A DNA stretch of 64,000 bases from Ceratopteris richardii (taxonomy: Eukaryota > Streptophyta > Polypodiopsida > Polypodiales > Pteridaceae): NCBI GenBank assembly GCA_020310875.1, contig CM035435.1, positions 68,854,955-68,918,954 of the forward strand, written 5' to 3'. The position numbers were made by a program, and so were the translations under genes. The notes below the pieces were generated by a model, which saw only the letters and a list, made by a program, of their open reading frames with translations, was not told the DNA's origin and did no database searches. Each line of letters begins with the position of its first letter. Within the stretch, counting starts at the first letter, position 1. This document shows positions 21,700 to 33,878 of the stretch, one piece after another.

Positions 21700-24308
21700 G
21701 ATCCTACCTGGGAACGCGGTTTTGCTATCTCTGGTACTTGTTTGGCTACATGTTTCCATAGCTCTGGCCTTACTTTGAGTAGCTCTTCTAAGGTGAGGTT
21801 GCACTGTACTTTAGTGTTTTTCACTACCTCTGTGTTCCTAGGTATGATCGAGTCTTCGTTTCTTACCATGACCGTGGGTGCTCTCATACAAGTGGACTTA
21901 GCTTCCCATGGGCCTGTGAAGTGGGGTAATTCTTGTAAAGAATTAGACTCAAAGTCTAGTCTTTCCTGAGAGTGGGTGCTCTCCTGCTCCTCATAAATGG
22001 ATGGGATGTCTTGTGGGAATTGGTCATGTGCATCATCCACAAGTTCAATGGGAGGAGGGACTTCACTTTCCTTAGCCCATTTGTCTTCTTGAATCTCTCG
22101 TAGGAACTCTGGTGTAAACCGATTCATAGAAGATGATGTGTCTGGCTCCGTAGAGTTAGGCGCATAGGCTTCAGGCACATAGGCTTCAGGCACATAGGCT
22201 TCCCGAGCAGGAAGACTTGCTCCTTCACTTGCCTTGTCCTTATGTTGAGAGGCAGGTTCCTTTTTTGATTGTGCAATGAGCTTCTCTATTCTTTCTAACA
22301 GTCCATCAAAGTGCAACTGTGTCTTTGCTGAACTATAGATGTTAAATAGGCAACTAGCTTCAAACATGGTCTGAGCCAATTCCACCATCTTCACGCAAAT
22401 TTTGGTTCGTTCCAACTCTAGTTCTGCTCTAGGGTAACATTTTTCATGATCGGTTACGGTTGGCCCTTCTTGAATTCTGGCCTGATATGCTTTAAGCATC
22501 ATATTAAGGTCCTCGGGAGTGGGATCTGCTAGGACTGATCCTACTCTTGGGGATGGTGGGTTTAGGTGAGGCGGGTTGGAAGGTGGCGGTTCGGATGGAG
22601 TTGGGAATGGTGGAGATGTGGTAGTGTGAGAGGGAGTTTGAGATGTGAGTTCAATTATCCTGGCCTTTGTTTCTCTAAGGCTTTCCTCGAGTTCACTCAT
22701 CTTTTTTGCCCATTGTCTTTTCATTCTTTCACGACTATCTCTCCAAGCTCTAGTCCTTTTCTTTGTCATGCTCTCTGTTTCACTAACATCTGGGCTCTTT
22801 TCCTGGCCTACCCCTTGGTTTTGCTGCAATGCTTGAGCTCTAGTGACTACCTGTACGGGTGCAGTGGAAGTGACACTTCCTGTGGAATCTACCACTAACC
22901 CAATAACGTTAATAGGAGTGATTTTTGGCATATTATTAGGATTCTTAGGGCAGTCTCGTAAGAGATGCTCCTTTCCGCATTCTTGGCAAAAGCCCTTGAA
23001 TGTCACTGATTGGGTTTGGGTAGGTGCGGGCATGGGACAATCACGAATGAGATGATCTCCTTGACATCTGTAGCATGGTCCTCTAGGGAATGGAGGTCTT
23101 ACTTGCCTAGGTTGAGGTCTAGGGTTGGGGTTTGCATACATGATGTTTGTGTAATCTGACTCCCAACTAGGTTCGTTTGGCTCTTCACTATAATAGGACT
23201 CACCATGTTCAGGAGATTGCATGTAGTAAGCCTGGGGACTATCAACATGTGTAGAATCGAAGCTATGGTCACTAGGATCACTTTCTGAAAGCAATGGTGT
23301 TACGGGGACTATAGCTCTATTTAGGTTTTCTTCTACAGCAGCATACTTTACCGGAATCACATTAGCTGGAGCAGGGGGTTGTTGTGCTAGCACAGGCTGA
23401 GGCCTTTGTTGGTTTTGGTAGGGTTGGTAGGTTTGTTGAGGTCTCACATACTGCTGAGTTGGGTACTGGTGCTGGTATCTTCCTTGTTGAGGGTATGGTT
23501 GTGGGTACGTCTGTCTAACGGTTTGCTTATTGTAGGGGCAATCTTACGCGGTGTGATTGGTGTACCTTCGTTCTATGGTGCAGTACTGGCTACTAGGATT
23601 AACTTGGGGTTGAGCCATAATGGGACATACATTCACCATATGGTCGCCTCCACAAGTATAACATCTTTTCACAGGGGCAAACCTTGGGATTTGTTTGCTA
23701 GAGACACCTAGTTTCTGAGCTACTTTCTCTGCTAATTCCTCAATTGATATGGATTGCGAGGAAGAGAGGCTAGAGGCACTTTCTGAGTCTTTGTAGATTT
23801 TGGAAAGCTCTAGCTCCTCCCCTAGGTTATCCTTGATGTCAATGCACATGCGTACACACTCTTCTATAGTCCTAGGGTCCTTCAGATACACATATGACCT
23901 CAATTTGGTACTTAGCAATCCATCCAAGAATAAAGCCACTTGCTTAGCTGCTGTGGGTAGCTCAGGGACAAGGCATCTCTCCAAGTATTGCCTAAATCTT
24001 CTTCTAGCAAGTCTCACGGTCTCTTGAGGGGTTTGCTTGAAGCTGTGAATCAGCGAGGAAGTGTTATGTCTTATGCCACTTTTAGAGAATTCGATAATGA
24101 ATGCCTCTAGAAGTTGGTCTATGCTCCTGAACTGCCTCTCATTCAATGGTTGGAACCACGTAAGGGTTGTGTTCCTAAGGGTTAGACCAAAGGCATTGTA
24201 TTGTGTGAATAGGTTCTCCACTTGTTCTGCTCTCAAGACTTGCCTAAACTCTGCCACATGATCGTATGGGTCTCCTGTGCCATCGAAGTAATTTTTCATG
24301 GACTTGAC
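21700..24308 (-). pseudogene. T7 gag region (fossil)
   Basis: From right to left on the plus strand: capsid-like domain with MKNYFDGTGDPYDHVAEF, TWFQPLNERQF and FSKSGIRHNTSSLIHSF; Ser-rich linker; zinc knuckles CYTCGGDHMVNVCP, CYRCQGDHLIRDCP and CQECGKEHLLRDCP; Gln/Pro-rich stretches; a coiled-coil-like EESLRETKARIIELTSQ; then an acidic region with three tandem EAYVPEAY-like repeats and PHFTGPWEAKS. Each block is also in T10. Broken. Confidence 0.85.
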
Positions 24309-25249
24309 TGTTGAGCCCTGGCAAGGTCGAAACCGATCAAAGTTAAAATCAAGGGTCAAAGTGCACAGGTAGTGCACCCCCAATTGGCATAAAATGAAGA
24401 CTTTTAATTGTTCAAAGATTGCAGAAGTATTTGTTGAATTCCCTTAAGGACAAAGGGTGTTTTTAAGGTAATATGGAGGGTCCAGGTGAACTCCTCTTGG
24501 GTACAAGAGTGACGAATTAAAAAGGGAAAAGGTAAAGGTACGTGAAGCGGCGGGTATGCACATGTGGGAATAAGGCCACCCAATCAAAACTTTTCTTTGG
24601 TCTAAAGTCACTACAGGACAAAGGAGCAGTTCGTTGGCCGCCACCTAAAAAGAGAATCTTGGGACATCAAAGGAAGCCCAAGAGCCCATGGCAGTTAGAG
24701 GTCACGGGACCGGGCATTCAAAAAGAAAGGCAAAGGCTATTCTCGGGACACATGAGATAGTGAAGAGTGGAGAGCTTCAGAGGAAGCAAGAAAGGGAAGT
24801 GAAGAGCCTCCAGTGTGCGACGACACTTAGAAGTAGAAGTGAAGAGCGCAAGAAGGAAAAGAAGAAGGTGTGCAGAGAAGGCGGAGTTAGAATCCAAGAG
24901 TCCCAAGGTCTATGGTGTGTGCGCACCACGAAAGTATCCATTCCTCAGCTTGGTGGAAGCTTAGTGCAAGGTGTGCACAAGGGAAGCGCAAAGCAAGTGA
25001 AGGACTGGTGCAGAAGAGGTCGCTGCCAGAAGACTTGAGATAATTGGTCTTTTGTAATTGATTATTCTCCGAAGTTGTATTTAGTCATTGACTTGGATTG
25101 TATTTAGCCATTGTAATTGCTTCAACGTAATCAACATTCAAGCTTCCAGGAGTATTTAGTCATTCACGTTTTCAAGGTTATTCCATTTCCATCATCTCCT
25201 TTTTCTCCTACAAACCCTCAAACTCCTTTGTGTCCACGAATCCCCAACA
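24309..25249 (+). repeat. T8 5' LTR
   Basis: 941 bp, TGTTGAGCC at 24309 to CAACA at 25249, bounded on the left by the sudden end of T7 gag similarity and on the right by the primer site. The middle is purine-rich (24690-25035) and carries frames on both strands that I do not regard as genes. No second copy exists in the window, so the left border is inferred. Confidence 0.65.
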
Positions 25250-25253
25250 AATT

Positions 25254-25271
25254 TGGCACGCCCGGTGGGAC
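25254..25271 (+). other. T8 primer-binding site
   Basis: TGGCACGCCCGGTGGGAC lies four bases after the LTR end, in the expected position and form (TGG, complement of tRNA CCA). It is not the tRNA-Asp site of T4/T6/T10; I cannot assign the tRNA with confidence. Confidence 0.7.
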
Positions 25272-25384
25272 CTACAAGGAGATTTGAGCCTAGGAGAAGA
25301 TCTATTCCAGTGCCAACAGTAATACTCCAGTTGAGGTAAGTATGTATATCAAGTGTCTCATTTCAGGTGAACTATGAATAGCTC

Positions 25385-27050
25385 ATGACCGCGACCCGGT
25401 CACAAACCTTGAGGGTCAAGTGCAAGCAGACAAGAAGAAAGGCAAACGGAAGATCATCGAGTCCACTTTCATCAACTTCATCGGTAGGAAGCATGGCAGG
25501 ACAAGTGGACCTAGAAACTTTACTCTCCAGATTAAACATAAAATTTCCCTCTTTCAGAGGTTTAGCCCATGAGGATCCAGATGAGCACATTCGAAGATTT
25601 CTTGCACTATGCAAGACTAGAGGTCTAATGGGTAGGGAAGATGCTTTCTTGATACTCTTCCCCGCCACATTGGAAGGTCTGGCAGACAAGTGGTTTAGCC
25701 AGTTTGCTGAAAATCACTTTACCTCTTGGGATTTGATGAAAGAGGCTTTCAAAAATCAGTTTCAGCATGGCAACACGGCGGAGATCATTATAGAAGAGTT
25801 GGAAAACTTGAAATTGGGTCCAGGAGAAAAGTTCCCAAAGTTTGTGACCAGGGCCAAAGCACTAATGGCTAAACTACCGGATCCACCACACGACTTCTTT
25901 GTCAAGAAGTGGTTAGCCAAACCCCTACCTGTGGTCACCCAATGCAAAATAAAAGAGTTAGTGCTACCTACGGCCTCTGTTGAGGAGTTCATCAATACGG
26001 CCACACGCTTGGAACAGATAAGGCACCAGTATGGTGCAACTTCTTCCCAACCATCATATGGTACAAAACTGGAGGACCCAGTGATCCAGTTAAGAAGGGA
26101 ACTGGAGGGCTTGAAAAGGAATAAGCCCTACACAGAGGAGGAGACTACTCTAGCTCAGCTGAGAAAAGAGATTGAAGCCCTCAAGCTCCAAAAGGAAGAG
26201 GAAGCCCAAGCGGAAGAACTAGCTCAGTTGAGACAGGAGTTGCAAGAACTCAAAGGAGGCGGCATTAAGAACGGACTCTGGTGCTCCATGTGCAGCAAGC
26301 AAGGGCACATAGTAAGTGAATGTCCTCTGCTAAATGTGACTTGTCAATTATGCAGGAAGATTGGGCATGAGGCCCATGAATGCCAAGTAAGGGGAATGCC
26401 GACAACGACATACTGGACACAAGGACTCTTGCCACCAGCAAATGTAATGGCAGCAGCAGCAAACCAAGGTATCAACTATAATCCTAGACCGAGAACTAAC
26501 TTTGCAAATGGGCCTAGAAGGCCAATTATTTGCTTCAGATGTGGAGAATGTGGGCACTACCAGTCTAGGTGCACTCTCCCAGAAAATGCACCTCCTTGCA
26601 GGAACTGTCCAGAAGCCAGGGACCATTATACCAACGGATTTCCTAAGAATCAAGCTTCTGCGTCCGGACCCCATCTCCAATTGATCTCTGTATACAAGGA
26701 GGAAAAATTACCTCAGGTCGATGAACCCTCACCATCTACCAGAGTGGTACAATTAGAAGAACTCGAATCTTTTGCAGTACAGACAAGAAGCAAGGGAACG
26801 ACAAAGGTGGTAGAAAATCAAGAATCGATAATTAAGGAATTGAACAAAGAAAGAGTTGCATTTGAAGACAAAGCTACCACAAGAGCAGACACAAACCAAA
26901 ATGAATGTCTCATAGGCACCAGTGATGCCATTGGGCATGCCTTCAACAGGGCTCAAGAAGAGTTTGGCAAAGCAAATGAAGCTCACTCTCTTAAAGAGTC
27001 AGAGGCTTCAAAACTACTCAAGTCAATGAAGAAGGAGGTTAGTATTTTTT
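25385..27050 (+). pseudogene. T8 gag region (fossil)
   Basis: The frame opens MTATRSQTLRVK. A retrotransposon-gag capsid domain follows at residues about 50-200 (FPSFRGLAHEDPDEHIRRFL, LEGLADKWFSQ, WDLMKEAFKNQF, KFVTRAKALM), then a Glu/Leu-rich coiled coil (about 230-290) and three CCHC knuckles (CSMCSKQGHIVSEC, CQLCRKIGHEAHEC, CFRCGECGHYQSRC). A Lys/Glu-rich linker joins it to protease. The order and size fit plant Tat/Athila-type elements. Confidence 0.85.
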
Positions 27051-27189
27051 ATTTAATAAAGATGGATGGGAAATTCAGGTCAGAATTATTGCAGATAATT
27101 GATGAGGCTTCTACTACAAGCTTAGTGGCCAAGACTGCTATTTTACATAAAGGGATAATTAGGGGGGAAGCACCCCTTACGGATTATAA

Positions 27190-27570
27190 AAGTCCTCGGC
27201 TTACAATATCAATCAAGGGTCATGAATTTCAAGGTGTTATTGTAGATGGTGGTTCTAGCATTAACTTGATGCCTGAACATACCATGAAAAGGATTGGACT
27301 CCACCCTTCAAGACCGGCAAATTTCACGGTTACTTTGGCAGATCAGAGCAAAGTAAGGCCCTTGGGGGTAATCCCAAGAGTTCCACTTGAAGTACAAGGT
27401 AATCTATTCATTCTGGATTTTGTGGTTTTAAGATTGCCCCAGGTTGAAGGAGGATTTCCTCTCTTAATTGGAAGACCTTGGCTGAGGCATGCCAGTGTCA
27501 TTCATGATTGGGGTAAGGACACCATGTGGGTACAAAAGAAAGGGCAGGAGCTGACACAAATTCATTTAGA
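27190..27570 (+). pseudogene. T8 protease domain (fossil)
   Basis: A retropepsin-like domain with GVIVDGGSSINLMPE as active-site block and FPLLIGRPWLRHA as closing block. DGGSS in place of DSGA is the form seen in many plant Tat-type elements. Confidence 0.8.
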
Positions 27571-28189
27571 AGAAGGCCCAGACAATCAAGGAAACACTAG
27601 TATGATGCAAACAGTGAGCATTTGCATGGAAACAGAAGCGGAGGATCAACCCCAAATAGATTTTGAGGAAGAAGAGGATATTCTAAGTTGGCTCCAAGCA
27701 GGCAACTATTCTTCTTGTTTTGGAATTTTTCTTGATAATCCTGGCACGACTGAAGATTATGATGAAGACAAGGAAAAGGTCCAGGTTGATGGATTGGGAG
27801 AGCCCATCACTGACCACAGAAGGGGCAGGAAGATACCCCTCAAATACAAATCGAAGGAGGATGTGTCAACAACGGATAACGAAGTTTCTAAAGCTAAAAA
27901 CAAGGTAAAAAATTCTGAGGTTGAATGTTCTTTCCCAATTCAAGAAATCCCTGCAGGATGGATGAAGGACAAGGAGGAACACATCGAAGTCCAAAATACA
28001 CCTGCTTATGAAGCAATGCACGAAAAGCTAATAGAAGAAGACAAGGAAGCAGATGCACACGGAGATAATATGGTAACAAGAAATCCGGTCCAAGAAATAC
28101 AATTAGGCACTCAAAACAATAATCAACCAGTTCTGGCGGCCACTTGGTTGTGGAGCCACCCAGAGCTCCTGGAAAAGGTAAAATCATTC

Positions 28190-29100
28190 TTGACCCAGTA
28201 TGCAGATGTTTTTGCCTGGCATTATAAAGACTTAGAAGGAGTGCCTGCATCTTATGAAGAGCACAGAATCCCTCTGGTTGATGGAGCCAGACCCATCAGA
28301 GGCAGGAGTTATAGACTTAATCCAAAGTATGCCGAAGCCATCTATGTGGAAATCCAAAAGATGGAGGATGCAGGAATCATCATTCCTGTGGAACACTCAG
28401 AGTGGCTCTCACCTATGGTTATAGTACCGAAGAAGAATACTAATAAAATCAGAATTTGCGTTGACTTTAGAGCTCTCAACAAGGTGACCATTCCAGATGG
28501 GTTCCCTATGCCTTTTGCAGAACAGGTCATTGAAGAAGTGGCTGGGCATGCCTTATATAGTTTTATGGATGGATTCAGTGGCTATAATCAAATATCAATA
28601 CATCCAGAGGATCGGGAAAAGACTGCTTTTATCACACCTTGGGGAACATATGTGTATGTAAAAATGCCATTTGGGCTCAGAAATGCTCCAGCCACCTTTA
28701 ACAGAACGGTCAATCTCATTTTTGGCCCCCTATTGCTGGAATCACTTAGAATCTTCATGGATGACTTCTCTTCGTTTTCAGGATCTCACAAGCAAACTCC
28801 TCTAGATTGTTTGGACCACCAGTTGAGGCAGCTGCAGAATGTTTTCAAAAGATGCAGGGAGACTAAGTTAAAGCTCGATCCAAACAAATGTCATTTCCTT
28901 GTGATAGAAGGAACCCTCTTAGGACATGTGGTTTCGGCTAAAGGTATGGCCCCAGATCCTGACAAAATCATTTCTATATTAAAGTTGCCTAAACCTAAAT
29001 CCCCTAAAGAGATCCAGAGTTTCTTGGGGCATACCGGTTATCATAGAAGGTTTATAAAAATGTATGCAGAGATAGCTAGACCTCTGACTAGACTTACAGG
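28190..29100 (+). pseudogene. T8 reverse transcriptase domain (fossil)
   Basis: Blocks: FAWHYKDLEGV, EHSEWLSPMVIVPKK, KIRICVDFRALNKVTIPDGF, YSFMDGFSGYNQISIHPEDR, MPFGLRNAPATFNR and the catalytic block IFMDDF. FMDGFSGYNQ is typical of the plant Tat/Athila branch. The sequence is clearly separate from T7 and T10 (FLDGFSGYNQVAIAPEDQ). Confidence 0.9.
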
Positions 29101-29214
29101 TAAGGAAGTACCTTTTAAATGGGAAGAAGAGGAGGAAAAAGCATATCAGACATTACGGTCACGGTTGGTGTGTGCTCCTATCTTGGTCACACCGGAGTGG
29201 TAAAAAATCTTTCA

Positions 29215-30906
29215 TATACATGTCGATGCCAGTGCATATGCAGTGGGGGCAGTTCTAACCCAACCAAGTGAAGAATTTAAAATGGACAGGCCAATTCAAT
29301 ATGCCAGTAGAATCTTGACCAAGGCTGAAAGGAATTACAGTACTACTGAAAGGGAAGCACTAGCAATGGTCTTTGCCGTCCAAAAATTCCGTCATTACTT
29401 ACTGGGGGTAAAATTTATTATTATATCAGATCACCAACCACTAAAATACCTACTCAACAAACTCCAGGCCACCGGTAGAATATGGAGGTGGCTATTGTTG
29501 CTCCAAGAGTTTGATTTTTCTGTAGTCCATAAACCAGGAAAAGACAATGTTATGGCGGATCACTTATCCAGAATAAATATGATGAATCAATCTAGTGGAA
29601 TCAATGATGACTTTCCAAATGCTAATCTGTTTGCTGTAAAAGCTCAAAGCTGGTATTACGACATTAAAAATTTCATTAAAATTGGATTGTATCCAGAAAA
29701 GGCTAGTGCTGTACAAAAGAAGAGCCTGCTAATCAAGAGTAGACCATATACCTTCATCGAAGATAAATTGTACAGACAGGGCAAAGATGACCGGTTCATG
29801 AAGTGTTTGGAAGAAGAAGAAGTGAGGGAAGTCCTTCACTCTGCACATGAAGGTACAGGTGGTGGGCACCTCCCAGGACATATTATGAGTTAGAGGATAC
29901 TGGATGCGGGTCTATGGTGGCCTACACTATTTAGGGATGCACATGAATGGGGAAAAGCATGTGACATTTGCCAGAGGTGTGGACCTAAGCCAACAAAGCA
30001 GAGACATAACCCCTTGGTTATTTCCACCTCCTAGCAACCATTTGAGAAGTGGGGGTTAGATTTTCTAGGGCCAATCTACCCTCCCGCGTTTCCAAAAAGA
30101 GAGAAATATCTCCTGATAGCTACTGATTATGCGACAAAGTGGGCTGAAGCTATTGCCTCCTCCGATTGCACTGCCCAAACTGTTGCGGATTTCATTTATA
30201 GTAACATCATTTGCAGGTTTGGTTGTCCACTTGAAATTTGTACTGATCAAGGTACCCATTTTGTCAATAAAGTCCTCCAAGAAATCTTCAACAGGTATAG
30301 AATTCTTCATAGGACCTCTTGTGCTTACTATCCACGAGCAAATGGACAGGCTAAGTCCACAAATAAGGTTTTAATTGCAATGTTAAGAAAGGAGTGTATG
30401 TTGCAACCCACTTCATGGGGCATTGCGTACCTAGGGACACTTTGGGCATACAAGTTAGCCTACAAAGAGGCCACTGGATATTCCCCATTCCAATTGGTCT
30501 ATGGCATATTACCTATCGAGCCCTTTGAATTTTTACATGGATCGCCTAAGATAGCATTCATGCAGGGAAAGAAGGATTGTGATGTCTCTCAGAGGCTAGG
30601 AGCACTACATAAAGTGGAGGAGATTCGTCTACTAGCGACCAAACAATTAATAGAGACTCAGATGAAACGGAAGGAGGCACATGATCGACATCTGTGGAAA
30701 AACAACATTGAAGCTGGCATTTAGTTCTTCTCCATAAACCTAACCCTCATACGACTGCAAAAGGAAAATGGATCCCTCATTGGGAAGGACCTTTTCGAGT
30801 TCTGAAAATGTTGCAATGGGGTGCTGTGCAATTGGAAACACTGGATGGCGACACCCTACCCTTGGTAAACATCTCCAGACTCAAGGGTTACCACCAAAAG
30901 TCATAA
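29215..30906 (+). pseudogene. T8 RNase H and integrase region (fossil)
   Basis: RNase H: HVDASAYAVGAVLTQPS, ERNYSTTEREALAMVFAVQK, SDHQPLKYLL. Integrase: GGGHLPGH, CDICQRCGPK, WGLDFLGPIYPP, then the Asp block ICTDQGTHFVNKVL and the Glu region with RANGQAKSTNKV. The C-terminus has WIPHWEGPFRVLKM and LPLVNISRLKGYHQ, the usual gypsy integrase end, and no chromodomain follows. The region is broken in places. Confidence 0.85.
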
Positions 30907-31389
30907 ACATTGCATTTTCATTTCTTTTGTTTCATAAGTGTTTTGGAGTGCTTTAATAAATAAAATTACCAACAAAATGCTCACGCATTTTTGTTTTGGA
31001 GGCGCCATTTTTTTTCTTTTTTGTTGTTGATCATTTCATCACTAAAATCAAGAAAATTCCTTGTTAAATAAATTAGGCGCCATTTTTTTGATGGCCCTTA
31101 CTACTGCACAATAACTTTCAATACTTCCCTTTCTTTTGTTTATCTTTTGGATGGATGAAAATAGAACTTATATCTCCTCTCTTTTGAGCTCTCTTTTGGG
31201 TTGAACCATCAATTCCTGTGAGGTAATCTTTCATTCCTCCTTGCTATATAATGTGCGTTCTCATTCATTCTTGATCCCCTCAGCATCAGTACGGTTATCA
31301 TCATCAGTTTCAGCTGTATATGACTCAGAAAGATCGAAGTTCGAAGTTCGCACACATTTGAACAAGGAAGAATGATGGTCTCTTCCTGA
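30907..31389 (+). other. T8 3' non-coding stretch
   Basis: AT- and T-rich, no coding frame. It contains GGCGCCATTTTTTT twice (about 31000 and 31075), a short direct repeat. No polypurine tract and no match to the T8 5' LTR is seen before the C-rich tract begins. Confidence 0.5.
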
Positions 31390-32451
31390 GACCTCTACGC
31401 CCACATCTACCCTCCTCCACCCTCACCGCCCCCCACCCTCCACCCTCCTCATCCCACCCCCCCTTCTCCACCCGAAGGTGGCCACCCCCCTCCAATCTCC
31501 TCCACCCTCGCCCGCCCACAACCCTCCACCCTCCTCATCCCACCCTCCCTCCTCCACCCTCCTCCATCCTCCTCCACCCTCGCCCGCCCACAACCCTCCA
31601 CCCTCCTCATCCCACCCTCCCCCGCCCTCGTCGCCCACCAACCCTCCACCCTCCCCATCCCACCCCCCTCCTCCACCCCGGAGGCGGCCACCCCACTCCA
31701 CCCTCCTCCACCCTTGATCACCCACAACCCACCCCCTCCTTAAGTTCCACCTTCCTCCAACGTCGGGAGCCCCCAAAACAACAACCTCCTCCTCCTTCCT
31801 CCACCCTGAGCCACCCACCCCCAACCCCTCTGCAGCCCTCCACCGCACCGCCCTCAATCACTCACTCTCCACCCCCCGCCCTCATCCGCCCACCGCCCCC
31901 CCCTCTCTGTGCCCCGCATCCGCCCGCACCAGATCCCCCTCCTCCGCCCTCCCTCCATCCTCCCCTCCGCAACCACTCCCTTTCCACCCCCCGCCCCCGC
32001 CTAGTCTCCGCCCCACCCTCCGCCTAGTCCCCCTCCACTCCCTCCGCCCTCAGCTCCACCCCCTCCCGCCTACACCCTCCGCCCATCACCCCCGCCCCTC
32101 CCTCCGCAGCCCGCAGCCGCCCCTCCCCTCTCCGCCCGCCCACATCTCTCCGCTCCGCCTCTCCGCTCCGCCCCGCTCCTCCTCTCCACCTGCCCATACC
32201 CGCCCTCACCCCGAAACCCGCCCCCGCTCCTCCTCTCCGCCCGCCCACATCTCTCCGCTCCGCCTCTCCGCTCCACCCCGCTCCTCCTCTCCGCCGTCCG
32301 CAGCCCGCCCCTCCCCTCCGCCGCCCACTGCCCTCCTCCCCCGCCCCCGCTGCTCCCCTCCGCCGCCCCCGCTGCCTTCTTTCCCCCGCCCCCGCTGCCC
32401 TCTTCCCCCGACGCCCGCAGCCAGCCGCCCCCGCTGCCTTCTTTCACCCGC
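31390..32451 (+). repeat. C-rich low-complexity tract, left part
   Basis: About 1.06 kb made almost only of C with scattered T, A and G (for example CACCCTCCTCATCCCACC, CGCCCGCCCAC, TCTCCGCTCCGCC). Left of about 31750 the units are CACC/CTCC-rich with a recurring 75-bp block; right of it they turn CpG-rich (CCGCCC, CTCCGC). The composition contrasts sharply with the AT-rich surroundings and is strand-asymmetric: the minus strand is G-rich with many GGG runs. Pro-rich and Gly-rich frames through it are artefacts. Element T9 begins at 32452 and the tract resumes at 54308. Confidence 0.9.
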
Positions 32452-33228
32452 TGTCGCGGGGTTTGTGGGAAGGAGGAAGAAAGCATAGAAGTTTCCTTAC
32501 AATAGGCTAACATTGCTCCTTTCTTTTCCCCATTTATCACACTTTAGGAGTCTTAGTTGTGCTTGATATGATTAAATTCTTGGATCTAAGCCTAAAACCT
32601 CCTTTTCAGTCAATTTTTTGTAAAATCAAATTCCTAGCCAGACTCGACACTCAAGCACTCAAACTTTCATCCTCAGGTCTCTTTTTCTCTCTCTAATGGT
32701 CAACTGAATTCATCTCAAGATCAATCTCAAAATAAGCTCAAAGTACACTCAAAGTAAAAATCCTCTCCCTATGCGTTTTACGTCAGGTTCACCAATGTCG
32801 GCGCGGAAGCGACGGTCGGTGGATCAGGGCGACCGCCAAAAATACGGCACACGCGAGGTGTCTGTAGCAATCTCAGGTGGTCACCAAATCCTTAGAAGAT
32901 GATTAGTAACTCCATTCAAATGTCATCAAGAACTTTTAGGAAATAACTAGTCATGTTTGTTCATTCGTCTCTTTTATCAGGAATCATATCTTTCATTAAA
33001 TCAAGGAAGATATGAATCTATCTTTGAGAATACTTTTAAGTCATTAAAACTTTGTGTGTTCGTAAATTTATAAAGAAAACCTTTCTGTCTATAAAAAGAT
33101 ACACTTTGTTGTAAATATGAGATGTTAATTTTTCTAAATACATCAATCATAGGTTAAGGATCACACTGTGAAACGGGTTTGAATCACATAATATTCTGAG
33201 TGCATAATGCAAAGGACTATCAACTTAG
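32452..33228 (-). repeat. T9 left LTR, first part
   Basis: 777 bp identical, apart from a few bases, to 51723-52499 of the right LTR. It begins TGTCGCGGGG (minus-strand end CCCCGCGACA) and stops at CTTAG, the target duplication made by T10. The rest of this LTR resumes at 46212. In T9's own direction this is the downstream part of the 3' LTR. Confidence 0.95.
33224..33228 (+). other. T10 target-site duplication, left copy
   Basis: CTTAG; the matching copy is at 46207-46211. The uninterrupted right T9 LTR has CTTAG once at the same position (near 52496), which proves the duplication. Confidence 0.95.
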
Positions 33229-33857
33229 TGTTGAAGCTTAAGGTCAAGAACAAAGCATGGAAGCGCATCAAGGAAGTGGACACACAAGAAGAAGGAGCAA
33301 GTAGGGAGCTCCAAGAAGCACATGTCAAATTTTCAAAAGAAATCCCTACAAAAATAGTGATTTTTATCACTAAAAACCATTGTAAATACCATTTTTCATT
33401 TTTGTAACTCCATTTTGTTCAAGCCGAGGAGTCCTCGAGCTTGAGGAGTATTAGATCTACCATCCTACCAATTTTCATGATTTTTAGACTCCGTTTGAGC
33501 CCCCAAATAAGCCCTGGAACCTATTTTTTAACTAGGCCGGACACTAGGTCTGGACAGGGCCAAAACCACTCAAAAACTATAAAAAGGGCTGGAGAGCTCA
33601 TTTTTGAGGTTAGCTTGTTGTAGATTTCAGTTTTGTAAGAGAGCTCTTTGGTAATCGAAGCTTTCCATTGTTCCACTCTTTGCTCTTACCTTGTGCGCGT
33701 GTGTGTGTATGTGTGTGCATGCTCGTGTGCTTTCACTCACGCACTTGTGCCATCACTTGCTCGCGGTCTTCATACCGGTCCTCACGTCTCCACAGATTGA
33801 CATTTATGAGGTGTATCTCCTCACGTTGGTACTCACCATTGTGCTAGAGTGACACCA
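33229..33857 (+). repeat. T10 5' LTR, family 1
   Basis: 629 bp, TGTTGAAGCTTAAGG to GAGTGACACCA. TATAAAAAG at 33578-33586 is the likely core promoter. A GT microsatellite (33695-33720) lies downstream of it, in what should be the transcribed R/U5 part, and varies by 2 bp from the 3' LTR. Confidence 0.97.
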
Positions 33858-33861
33858 AAAT

Positions 33862-33878
33862 TGGCGCCGTTGCCGGGG
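33862..33878 (+). other. T10 primer-binding site (tRNA-Asp)
   Basis: TGGCGCCGTTGCCGGGG lies four bases after the LTR. It is the exact complement of the 3' end of plant tRNA-Asp (GTC), including CCA, as used by Athila-type elements. Confidence 0.93.

Larger units (their letters stand above)
16027..24308 (-). mobile_element. T7: Ty3/gypsy gag-pol fossil, T10 lineage
   Basis: Read on the minus strand: capsid-like gag domain, zinc knuckles, protease, reverse transcriptase, RNase H, integrase, a second retropepsin-like domain and a WVPK-motif tail. The architecture and much of the sequence follow T10. The gag start and 5' LTR are absent: at 24308 the 5' LTR of T8 begins. No 3' LTR is recognised on the left, where block K follows. 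The element is broken, with about six interruptions in the coding part. Confidence 0.85.
24309..31389 (+). mobile_element. T8: Ty3/gypsy element of a second lineage
   Basis: 5' LTR (24309-25249), primer site (25254-25271), gag, protease, reverse transcriptase, RNase H and integrase in the normal order, ending near 30906, then about 480 bp of AT-rich 3' sequence. It has one protease and no post-integrase domain. The LTR starts within T7 gag. No 3' LTR was found; the C-rich tract follows. The coding part is long and mostly open with a handful of interruptions, so it is younger than T7, but it is broken. Confidence 0.85.

Noticed and set aside
24542-25038. Lys/Arg-rich plus-strand frames in the T8 LTR
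   Set aside because: Purine-rich LTR sequence before the primer site; no domain and no continuation into gag.
24309-31389. A complete T8 with both LTRs
   Set aside because: I searched by eye for the 5' LTR sequence between 30906 and 31400 and after the C-rich tract and found no match.
31325-32540. Gly-, Arg- and Pro-rich frames resembling glycine-rich or extensin-like proteins
   Set aside because: They lie in the C-rich low-complexity tract, overlap in several phases and have no signal peptide or conserved unit.
33207-33623. Short frames in the T10 5' LTR, repeated at 45792-45974
   Set aside because: Chance frames in LTR sequence.
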